37,956 bases of DNA from an uncultured Lachnospiraceae bacterium (GTDB lineage Bacteria; Bacillota; Clostridia; Lachnospirales; Lachnospiraceae). Shown here one piece after another: positions 32,351 through 37,857 of the stretch. The position numbers and the translations under genes were made by a program. Each line of letters starts with the position of its first letter. Position 1 is the stretch's first letter. The stretch covers positions 1 to 37,956 of the forward strand of contig CADBRV010000078.1 in NCBI GenBank assembly GCA_902797185.1. Reading direction: 5' to 3'. Under the pieces are notes generated by a model, which searched no databases, was not told where the DNA came from, and worked only from the letters and a program-made list of their open reading frames with translations.

Positions 32351-32745
32351 GCAAGTTTTGCCAGAACGCCATTTACAAATTTCGGAGACATATCCTGCCC
32401 GTATTTCTTGGCCAGCTCTACTGCCTCGTTGATGGCCACTGCCGTCTCGATCTCTTCGTCGTAGCGCATCTCATAACAGGCAAGCCGGATAATGGCAAGC
32501 TCCACCTTGCCCATACGCTTCGTGGTCCATTTCACCGCGGCGTTGTTGATGGCCTCGTCGATCTCGTCCTTCTTTTCCAGGATGCGCTTCGTCTTGTCCA
32601 CAATGTACCGCAGATCTTCCTCCCCTAGATTTTCTTTCTGCTGTTCTTCGTAAAGCGAAAGCTGGGCCTGCATATCCGCATCATCGTAAAATTCCGTCCG
32701 GAAAAGCAGCTGGAAGATCTGGTCTCTGAGTTCCCTGCGGGTCAT
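32347..32745 (-). CDS. nusB: Transcription antitermination factor NusB
   Basis: 132 residues, all-helical. The start MTRRELRDQIFQLLFRTEFY and the tail AINEAVELAKKYGQDMSPKFVNGVLAKLA are diagnostic. NusB with NusE (S10) binds boxA RNA and supports rRNA antitermination. It is 63 bases after the Asp23 gene; a terminator-like hairpin (32771-32793) lies in that gap and may act as an attenuator. Ribosome site GAAAGAGGAAATT precedes the ATG. Confidence 0.95.
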   Translation of the reverse strand: MTRRELRDQIFQLLFRTEFYDDADMQAQLSLYEEQQKENLGEEDLRYIVDKTKRILEKKDEIDEAINNAAVKWTTKRMGKVELAIIRLACYEMRYDEEIETAVAINEAVELAKKYGQDMSPKFVNGVLAKLA

Positions 32746-32770
32746 AATTTCCTCTTTCCTGATAAAGAGA

Positions 32771-32793
32771 AAGGATGCCCTAAGACATCCCTT
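32771..32793 (-). terminator. Attenuator-like hairpin between Asp23 gene and nusB
   Basis: On the minus strand GGATGTC (32790-32784) pairs with GGCATCC (32779-32773) with one G-U, loop of four, followed by TTTCTCTTT. It is short, with an imperfect U-tract, so partial read-through is expected. Confidence 0.55.
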
Positions 32794-32808
32794 CCCATCT
32801 GTGTCTTA

Positions 32809-33171
32809 TTATACTTCTTCAATACCGATGACTTTGACATTGACATCGGCAATCTCCAGGCCGGTCATGTTGCTGACCGTGTTCTTGATCCGTTCCTGCA
32901 CTGCCGCGGTCACCTTCGGGATGCTGCTCCCATAATCCAGGTTGAGCGCAATGTCAATAACGGCTCCATCCCCTGTCAGGTCCAGCCGGATTCCTTTGCT
33001 CAAATTCTTTGAGCTCTGTTTGCCAATGGTGCTTTTTGTGATACCGCCCGCAATCGAGCTGACGCCTTCCACCTCAAAGGCAGCAATCCCGGCGATCTCC
33101 GCGATGACGTCAGTGGCAATCTCGATATCGCCCTGCTCACCGGAGCGGATCACGTATCTATCTTCCGCCAT
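32809..33171 (-). CDS. Asp23/Gls24 family envelope stress response protein
   Basis: 120 residues from the ATG at 33171, which has GGAGG seven bases upstream; the frame opens further to 33273 without support and would run through the hairpin repeat. DIEIATDVIAEIAGIAAFEVEGV is the family opening, followed by GAVIDIALNLDYGSSIPKVTAAVQ and a closing VNVKVIGIEEV. Asp23 proteins sit at the membrane periphery and respond to cell-wall stress; in Clostridia and Bacillus (YqhY) this gene stands just before nusB and has been linked to lipid metabolism. It is the first gene of the long operon. Confidence 0.93.
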   Translation of the reverse strand: MAEDRYVIRSGEQGDIEIATDVIAEIAGIAAFEVEGVSSIAGGITKSTIGKQSSKNLSKGIRLDLTGDGAVIDIALNLDYGSSIPKVTAAVQERIKNTVSNMTGLEIADVNVKVIGIEEV

Positions 33172-33274
33172 AATGCATCCTCCATCTCTGTTTTCTGCCA
33201 TCCAAACCTGCCGCAGCTGCCATCCCCGCATTTCGGGAATGGCGCTTCCAGGCAGATTCCCTTTGTTTCCCATT

Positions 33275-33307
33275 CCACCACCCTAAAGGTGATGAGGCAG
33301 GCCGTGC
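33275..33307. repeat. Dispersed element, copy E
   Basis: A small hairpin (CCACCACC/GGTGATGAGG, 33275-33297) is followed by GGCAGGCCGTGC. GGTGATGAGGCAG (33288-33300) is identical to copy C at 26935-26947, and CCGTGC follows one base later in both. The second arm of the GC stem is imperfect here (ACGGCAC near 33330). Confidence 0.6.
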
Positions 33308-33436
33308 ATGCCCGTTAAAATATTATCCAACGGCACTGTCCGCCTTTTTTCTCTTTCATAGCGGCTTTTTAAGCAGTTTTCCACGTTTTCCACGAAAATC
33401 CTGCCTAAAAATCCTGCTGATGGCATACCTAAGTGC

Positions 33437-33464
33437 ATTATAACAAATCCGGGAGGATTCGCAA
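33437..33464 (-). promoter_or_regulatory. Promoter of the Asp23-nusB-xseAB-ispA-dxs-tlyA-nadK-argR-recN operon
   Basis: On the minus strand TTGCGA (33464-33459), 16-base spacer, consensus TATAAT (33442-33437). It begins five bases past the fba stop codon. Confidence 0.72.
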
Positions 33465-33468
33465 GGTT

Positions 33469-34404
33469 TCAGGCTTTTCCTTCTGAACCAAGCACGTAAC
33501 GGATCTTGTGTGCGACGATGGCTTTGACATTGGCACGGCCGTCACCCAGGTACTGCCTCGGGTCGAAGTGGTCCGGATGCTCCGCCATATGCTTGCGGAT
33601 GCCGGCGGTCATGCCCAGGCGCAGGTCAGAGTCGATGTTAATCTTGCAGACAGCGCCTTTGGCAGCTTCACGAAGCTGGTCCTCCGGAACGCCGATGGCG
33701 TCTTTCAGTGCGCCGCCGTTTTCATTGATGACCTTGACATATTCCTGCGGTACGGAGGAAGAGCCATGCAGCACGATCGGGAAGCCCGGCAGCCTCTTTG
33801 CGACTTCAGCCAAGATGTCCAGACGGAGCTTCGGGTTTGTGCCCGGTTTGAACTTGTATGCGCCGTGACTGGTGCCGATGGCGATGGCCAGGGAATCAAC
33901 GCCGGTGCGCTTTACAAATTCTTCTACCTGGTCTGGGTCGGTATACATAGCTTTGTCGTCTTTTACGTTTACATCGTCTTCGATGCCGGCCAGGGTACCA
34001 AGCTCTGCCTCTACCACGACGCCATGGTCATGGGCATATTCCGCAACCTTCTTGGATTCGGCGATGTTCTCCTCAAAAGGCTTGGAGGAAGCATCGATCA
34101 TGACAGAAGTAAAGCCGCTGTCTACGCAGTCCTTGCAGATATCAAAATCTGCGCCATGGTCCAGATGAAGGACGATTGGGATGTCGCTGGTTTCCAGTGC
34201 TGCCTGTACCAGGTGGATCAGGTATGCGTTTTTGGCATATTTCCTGGCACCTGCGGATGCCTGGAGGATCAGCGGGGAGTGCAGCTCATTCGCGGCTTCC
34301 ACGATTCCCTGTACGATTTCCATGTTGTTGACGTTGAAGGCGCCGATGGCATAGCCGCCGTCATAAGCTTTCTTGAACATTTCAGTTGATGTAACTAATG
34401 GCAT
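33469..34404 (-). CDS. fba: Class II fructose-1,6-bisphosphate aldolase
   Basis: 311 residues. Zinc and catalytic residues: His83 in LHLDHGADF (the catalytic Asp is Asp82), Glu134 in VEAELGTLAG, His180 in IGTSHGAYK, and His213 in IVLHGSSSVP. It interconverts fructose 1,6-bisphosphate with dihydroxyacetone phosphate and glyceraldehyde phosphate in glycolysis and gluconeogenesis. Length and motifs fit the class IIB group. AAAGGAGC is eight bases before the ATG. The 175-base gap upstream is strongly structured. No class I aldolase is in the window. Confidence 0.96.
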   Translation of the reverse strand: MPLVTSTEMFKKAYDGGYAIGAFNVNNMEIVQGIVEAANELHSPLILQASAGARKYAKNAYLIHLVQAALETSDIPIVLHLDHGADFDICKDCVDSGFTSVMIDASSKPFEENIAESKKVAEYAHDHGVVVEAELGTLAGIEDDVNVKDDKAMYTDPDQVEEFVKRTGVDSLAIAIGTSHGAYKFKPGTNPKLRLDILAEVAKRLPGFPIVLHGSSSVPQEYVKVINENGGALKDAIGVPEDQLREAAKGAVCKINIDSDLRLGMTAGIRKHMAEHPDHFDPRQYLGDGRANVKAIVAHKIRYVLGSEGKA

Positions 34405-34442
34405 GGTTTTGCTCCTTTCCTGCCCGGCTTGTTACCAGGCTG

Positions 34443-34560
34443 CTTGCGTTTATCGCAAGGAAGACCCCGGTTCTGCGTGGGATTCCCTGCGATGCACCAG
34501 CCGCATCGTCCTATGTCATCGCCCGGCGAGGCGGTGGCAGGGGACGATTTGGTATGCGGC
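34443..34560. other. Structured region between the HPr-like gene and fba
   Basis: A perfect hairpin CTTGCG-TTTAT-CGCAAG (34443-34459) and a larger nested one: GCCGCAT (34500-34506) with ATGCGGC (34554-34560), enclosing TCGTCC (34506-34511) with GGGACGA (34541-34547). It lies in the likely fba leader. No T-run follows, and I recognise no riboswitch. Confidence 0.5.
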
Positions 34561-34580
34561 GTCTGTCTATTACTTCGACT

Positions 34581-34826
34581 TTATTTTCCAGCTTCGAACT
34601 GTTTCATCACTTCAGGGAACCGGTTGATTTCTTCCGGGTCGTCTGTATGGATCTGCGCTGTCATCTCCTCCGTCAGGACAAGGGACAACACGCCAAGGAT
34701 CGATTTGGCGTTTACGATATACCTTCCGGAAAGGAGGTCGATATCGCCTTTAAACTTCTCGGATTCCGCGACAAAACGTTTCGCGTTCTCCACATCTTTC
34801 AATAGGACAGTGACTTCTGTCTCCAT
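34581..34826 (-). CDS. HPr-like protein lacking the phosphorylatable histidine (Crh-like)
   Basis: 81 residues from the ATG at 34826, with AGGAGG eight bases upstream; Met at 34835 is right on the ribosome site. The C-terminal half matches HPr: SEKFKGDIDLLSGRYIVNAKSILGVLSL, with regulatory Ser42 in NAKSILG (equivalent to Ser46). The N-terminal part reads VLLKDVENAKRF where HPr has TGLHARPA, so His15 and the following Arg are missing. It cannot carry phosphate from enzyme I but might still be modified by HPr kinase and act with CcpA, like Bacillus Crh. It lies between a strong terminator and fba. The role is inferred. Confidence 0.8.
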   Translation of the reverse strand: METEVTVLLKDVENAKRFVAESEKFKGDIDLLSGRYIVNAKSILGVLSLVLTEEMTAQIHTDDPEEINRFPEVMKQFEAGK

Positions 34827-34932
34827 TCTTTCCATCCTCCTGCTTTTCTTGTTACAAAAAGGGACGTACACCCCCGCTTACGCATTCCCAAAGGGACGTT
34901 CCCTCCTGCTTACGCATTTCCATAGTAACATA

Positions 34933-34959
34933 AAAAGTCCCGCGCGTGGCGGGACTTTT
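34933..34959 (-). terminator. Bidirectional Rho-independent terminator after the OYE-type gene
   Basis: AAAAGTCCCGC (34933-34943) pairs perfectly with GCGGGACTTTT (34949-34959) around GCGTG. A and T runs on either side allow action on both strands. Confidence 0.88.
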
Positions 34960-34985
34960 CGGAAATTTACAGATTTTTTCATTTG

Positions 34986-35156
34986 TTGCGCCTGTCAGGC
35001 GTTAAACTTAGACAATTGTTTAACGAAGAGCCGTATTTTAATATGCTGCAGCTGCTTATCGCTCTGCGGGAACGCCTGTTCCATCACGCTTTTGGAGACG
35101 AAACTTTTTCGAATGCGGCTGCCGGACAGGCGCTGGCATACCTTAAAATCAGGTAG
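34986..35156 (+). pseudogene. Possible 3' remnant of a plus-strand gene
   Basis: An open frame of 56 codons ending TAG at 35154-35156 reads as a plausible soluble helical protein (for example LRQLFNEEPYFNMLQLLIAL, then GDETFSNAAAGQALAYLKIR). It has no ATG start and no ribosome site, and upstream it runs into the terminator, so at best it is the tail of a lost gene. It converges on the OYE-type gene, ending eight bases from its stop. I recognise no family. Chance is a real alternative. Confidence 0.3.
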
Positions 35157-35163
35157 AAAGAGG

Positions 35164-37140
35164 TCAAACAATGTCCATCGCTGCGCAGAAGCCTTCGTAA
35201 GTAGCTTCCTTGACGGTCCTTGCCCTCTTGCTGTCGCCGGTGACAACGAAGCGGTCGCAGACGCCTTCCAGGGATTTTACAATATCGTCGTTAGAACGGC
35301 TGCCGCAGCAGTACAGTACGATGTCTGCCTTGTCCAGCTGCTCTTTTCCGTCTTTGTCGATGAATACGACGCCCTCATCGGTGACTTCCTTGGTATTGAC
35401 GCCGCAGAAGGTGCCCATGCCGGCTTTCTTCATCCTCGGGATCAGGGCGCTCCTCTGGGACGGATAGGAATCGATGCAGACATCGTCCCTCATTTCCAGG
35501 ATGTCGACCTGTGAGCCCCATTCACTGGCGAAGAAGTAACCGGACTCGCACCCGATGGCGCCGCCGCCGATGATGATGACTTTCTTACCCTTGATTTCAT
35601 CCGGATGGGTATATGCATAAAGGGCATGATGTGCTTTTTCAATTCCGGCAATCCTCGGTACGAATGGATGCCCGCCAACTGCGCAGATCACATTGTCCGG
35701 ATGCAGGCTCATGAGCAAGTCCCTGGTGGCTTCGGTGTTCAGCATCACGTTGATATCGCGGTGCATGACACGGGCAACCATGGCATCCTTGAACTTGTTC
35801 AGGGATTCCTTGTCGGTATCAATATCGGTGAACCAAAGGACGCCGCCCAGCTTGTTGTCTTTTTCAACCAAGGTAACTTTGTGCCCCCGGTCTGCTGCGG
35901 TAACAGCCGCATACATGCCAGAAACGCCGCCGCCGATGACAACCACGTTCCTGGATCCCTGCGGCCTGGGAGCCTGCCGCCAGCGCAGTTCCCTCTGGCC
36001 CCACGGGTTAACGGTGCAGTGCCACAGGCTCGGGATCGGGCGCTTCTCCGGGTTGGAAGCCAGCGGGTTGAAGCAGGAGCACCTCAGGCACGGCGCAATC
36101 TCATCTTCGATGCCGTCCCTGGTCTTGTTTACGAAGGCCGGGTCTGCAAACTGCTGCCTGCCCAGTGCGACTACGTCGCATTTTCCTGCGGCAAGGGCTT
36201 CTTCAATCTGCTGCGGCTGGTTGAAACCGCCGACCGCGATGACTGGTACATGGACATGTTTCTTGATGGCATCTGCCAGATCCAGGTTGCATCCATGCGG
36301 ATCGAACATGGAAGAGAATGCCTTGGTGTTGACATGGTCCTGATAAGAACCAGAAGTAACGTGGATCATGTCTACATAATCCTGGATGATTTCGGCAAAC
36401 TCAATACCATCATCCAAGGTCATGCCGCCTTCCATACGCTCGCTGCCGCTCATGCGGTACTCCAGCAGGAGGCCATCACCACAGACTTCGCGGATCTTCT
36501 TACATACCATGATCGGGAAACGGGCACGGTTCTCCATGCTGCCGCCGAACTCGTCTTTCCTGTGGTTGAATTTCGGGGAGATGAACTGGTTCAAGAGCCA
36601 GCCATGGCCGCCGTGGAGGTTGATAACCTGGAATCCCAGGGATTTCATGTTCCATGCTGCCTCAGCCCAGTTGCTGGCAACATGCTCCATCATTTCGGGC
36701 GTCATCTCTTCTACCTGTACGCCGTCATCACGTACAAAAGCAGACGGGCCGATCGGGTTTTTGTGTCCCGGAATGGTATCCGGATGGTTCATGGCACCGA
36801 CATGGTTCAGCTGGATGGACGGGACAGCGCCATGTGCCTTGATTGCCTCGGTCAGCGTCATGATCGCTTCCATATGGTAGGTAGTCATGGGGTTGTCCCA
36901 GGTGTTAAGTCCATGCTCATGCCTCCAGGCATATTCATGGTCGATAAAGCTCTCCGTCACGGTTACTTCTGAAAAACCGCCCCTTGCCTTAGTCTCGTAA
37001 ACATCGATGCCTTCCTGGGTCGGCGTCTGGTTATAAACGATCCTGTTGGTAGTAATCGGGGAAGCAAAAACACGGTTTTTGAAAGTCACCCCTTTGACCG
37101 TCAGCGGCTGAAACATGTGCGGATATTTGTCACATCCCAT
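35164..37140 (-). CDS. Old Yellow Enzyme family FMN/4Fe4S/FAD reductase (BaiCD/BaiH-like)
   Basis: 658 residues. The N-terminal TIM barrel has QPLTVKGVTFKNRVFASP (11-28), the substrate-binding pair His176/His179 in NLHGGHGWLLNQF, and KDEFGGSMENRARFP. Cysteines 351, 354, 356 and 375 (CLRCSC and WHCTVNP) probably bind the iron-sulfur cluster, though the spacing differs from the usual C-x2-C-x3-C. VVVIGGGVSGMYAA (399-412) starts FAD binding and KKVIIIGGGAIGCESGY the NAD(P)H part. Relatives include bile-acid 3-oxo-delta4 reductases, isoflavone reductases and enoate reductases. It is a single-gene unit with promoter, upstream palindrome and terminator. AAAAGGAG is ten bases before the ATG. Substrate unknown. 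Confidence 0.88.
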   Translation of the reverse strand: MGCDKYPHMFQPLTVKGVTFKNRVFASPITTNRIVYNQTPTQEGIDVYETKARGGFSEVTVTESFIDHEYAWRHEHGLNTWDNPMTTYHMEAIMTLTEAIKAHGAVPSIQLNHVGAMNHPDTIPGHKNPIGPSAFVRDDGVQVEEMTPEMMEHVASNWAEAAWNMKSLGFQVINLHGGHGWLLNQFISPKFNHRKDEFGGSMENRARFPIMVCKKIREVCGDGLLLEYRMSGSERMEGGMTLDDGIEFAEIIQDYVDMIHVTSGSYQDHVNTKAFSSMFDPHGCNLDLADAIKKHVHVPVIAVGGFNQPQQIEEALAAGKCDVVALGRQQFADPAFVNKTRDGIEDEIAPCLRCSCFNPLASNPEKRPIPSLWHCTVNPWGQRELRWRQAPRPQGSRNVVVIGGGVSGMYAAVTAADRGHKVTLVEKDNKLGGVLWFTDIDTDKESLNKFKDAMVARVMHRDINVMLNTEATRDLLMSLHPDNVICAVGGHPFVPRIAGIEKAHHALYAYTHPDEIKGKKVIIIGGGAIGCESGYFFASEWGSQVDILEMRDDVCIDSYPSQRSALIPRMKKAGMGTFCGVNTKEVTDEGVVFIDKDGKEQLDKADIVLYCCGSRSNDDIVKSLEGVCDRFVVTGDSKRARTVKEATYEGFCAAMDIV

Positions 37141-37207
37141 TTTTTAACTCTCCTTTTCTGAAAGTACATTTATAGTTCCTGCATGGTCCCTTCTGTATCT
37201 AAAAACA

Positions 37208-37235
37208 ATTATAACCATGGCGGCATAAAGGACAA
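37208..37235 (-). promoter_or_regulatory. Promoter of the OYE-type reductase gene
   Basis: On the minus strand TTGTCC (37235-37230), 16-base spacer, consensus TATAAT (37213-37208). The leader is about 60 bases. Confidence 0.65.
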
Positions 37236-37239
37236 TATC

Positions 37240-37253
37240 TTACTTTGAAGTAA
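37240..37253. promoter_or_regulatory. 14-bp palindrome just upstream of the reductase -35
   Basis: TTACTT-TG-AAGTAA is a perfect inverted repeat whose edge is five bases from the -35 element. That position suits a transcription activator, or an effector-responsive regulator of the reductase. Confidence 0.5.
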
Positions 37254-37281
37254 CATCCTAACAATGCGGGAGGATAAAGAA

Positions 37282-37323
37282 ATGGCGAAGGAATGCGTTA
37301 CAATGAGGAAAAAAGGAAGGTAA
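37282..37323 (+). CDS. Possible 13-residue leader peptide
   Basis: The ATG at 37282 has a near-perfect ribosome site GGGAGG eight bases upstream. The frame reads MAKECVTMRKKGR and stops with TAA at 37321-37323, overlapping a downstream ATG as TAATG. That overlap is the classical arrangement for termination-reinitiation. No matching promoter was found, so this is tentative. Confidence 0.35.
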   Translation: MAKECVTMRKKGR

Positions 37324-37523
37324 TGGCATTATTCTTAAGAGAACCATGCCATTCCGCGCACGGGCACGGCCTGTGTCACTGCCCTTCAAGCAACGGCTTC
37401 TGTCCATGCAGAACGTGGCTTTGGAAAAGCGATGGCCAGCTTCTCCAAAGCCACGTTCTGCATGACCTGCATGATGCTGATAAACCGGAATTGAAAAAGC
37501 CACCACCTTATGGTGATGGCTGA
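37323..37523 (+). CDS. Candidate Cys/His-rich small protein, 66 residues
   Basis: It starts MALFLREPCHSAHGHGLCHC at the TAATG overlap; an in-frame ATG at 37293 would add 10 residues. Five Cys and five His cluster in the first 30 residues (with CHC and CPC), suggesting metal binding if real. The stop is seven bases before a plus-strand terminator at 37530. Against it: part of the frame is a perfect 21-bp inverted repeat, part resembles the dispersed hairpin family, and no promoter or known family is seen. A structured small RNA is an equal alternative. Confidence 0.33.
   Translation: MALFLREPCHSAHGHGLCHCPSSNGFCPCRTWLWKSDGQLLQSHVLHDLHDADKPELKKPPPYGDG
37405..37464. repeat. Perfect 21-bp inverted repeat
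   Basis: The arms 37405-37425 (CATGCAGAACGTGGCTTTGG plus A) and 37444-37464 are exact reverse complements. Pairing continues inward by four more pairs after one mismatch, leaving an 8-base loop. It is the strongest secondary structure in the window. No target-site duplication or transposase is visible. Confidence 0.92.
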
Positions 37524-37529
37524 AACTTT

Positions 37530-37551
37530 ACGAAGTTGTCTTCGTTTTTTT
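37530..37551 (+). terminator. Plus-strand Rho-independent terminator
   Basis: ACGAAG (37530-37535), loop TTGT, CTTCGT (37540-37545), followed by six more T. There is no good U-tract on the minus strand. It implies a plus-strand transcript in the 37.28-37.53 kb region, where no standard gene exists. A second hairpin (AGCCACCACC/GGTGATGGCT, 37498-37521) lies just before it. Confidence 0.65.
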
Positions 37552-37580
37552 CTTATATTTTTGCTAACTCATGAATTCGA

Positions 37581-37636
37581 TAACAGCAGGCTTATGTACT
37601 GGTTAACTTATAATTACGTTAACAGCCAGCTTATGT
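37581..37636. repeat. Direct repeat pair downstream of the small acidic protein gene
   Basis: TAACAGCAGGCTTATGT (37581-37597) and TAACAGCCAGCTTATGT (from about 37620) are 15 of 17 identical. The second copy also forms TTAACAG/CTGTTAA. It lies in the AT-rich gap after the terminator. Confidence 0.6.
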
Positions 37637-37641
37637 TTCTG

Positions 37642-37857
37642 TTAAAATTCATCCTCATCTTCTGAATCTAGTCCGGACAAATCATCTTCATCCAGCATGT
37701 CCTTCAGCCCCTGCACAAAGCCCTGTGTCTCAATAGAGCCAAACTCGAAGATGGCATCTTCCACTGTCATACCCAGCGGTTTTTCGCTATTATCCAGGCC
37801 ATCGCTGCCGCAACCGCCACAGCTTAAATTCTCGAACGCTTTTTTGTAATCACTCAT
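37642..37857 (-). CDS. Small acidic protein with CGGC motif, unknown function
   Basis: 71 residues. A consensus ribosome site AAGGAGG lies eight bases before the ATG, so translation is very likely. Visible features are CGGC (13-16) near the N-terminus, a central helical part (MTVEDAIFEFGSIETQGFVQ) and a very acidic C-terminus (DEDDLSGLDSEDEDEF). No signal peptide or membrane span. The two cysteines could bind metal or act in redox chemistry. I recognise no family. The 99 bases upstream to the window edge contain a 12-bp palindrome TGCAGCGCTGCA (37890-37901) but no clear promoter. Confidence 0.75.
   Translation of the reverse strand: MSDYKKAFENLSCGGCGSDGLDNSEKPLGMTVEDAIFEFGSIETQGFVQGLKDMLDEDDLSGLDSEDEDEF

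Larger units (their letters stand above)
33172..33468. other. Leader region of the Asp23-to-recN operon
   Basis: 297 bases without a gene between fba and the Asp23 gene. It holds the operon promoter (33437-33464), a direct repeat AATCCTGC near 33400-33415 and the hairpin element copy E (33275-33307). The predicted leader is about 260 bases. No clear terminator is seen for fba, so some read-through from fba into the operon is possible. Confidence 0.55.
34827..35163. other. Gap between the OYE-type gene and the HPr-like gene, 337 bases
   Basis: It contains a perfect bidirectional terminator (34933-34959), a possible plus-strand gene remnant (34986-35156) and, before the HPr-like gene, two short direct copies of GGGACGT..CCCGCTTACGCATT-like sequence (about 34861-34920). 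No clear promoter for the HPr-like gene was found. Confidence 0.5.

Noticed and set aside
34995..35246. 83-codon minus-strand open frame ending at 34995
   Set aside because: It begins inside the reductase coding region without a ribosome site; the opposite strand reads more like protein.
35605..36972. 455-codon plus-strand open frame
   Set aside because: Shadow of the OYE-type reductase on the other strand, a result of GC-biased third positions.
37258..37506. 82-codon minus-strand open frame
   Set aside because: No ribosome site, and it crosses the inverted repeat and the reductase control region; the plus-strand reading with terminator fits better.
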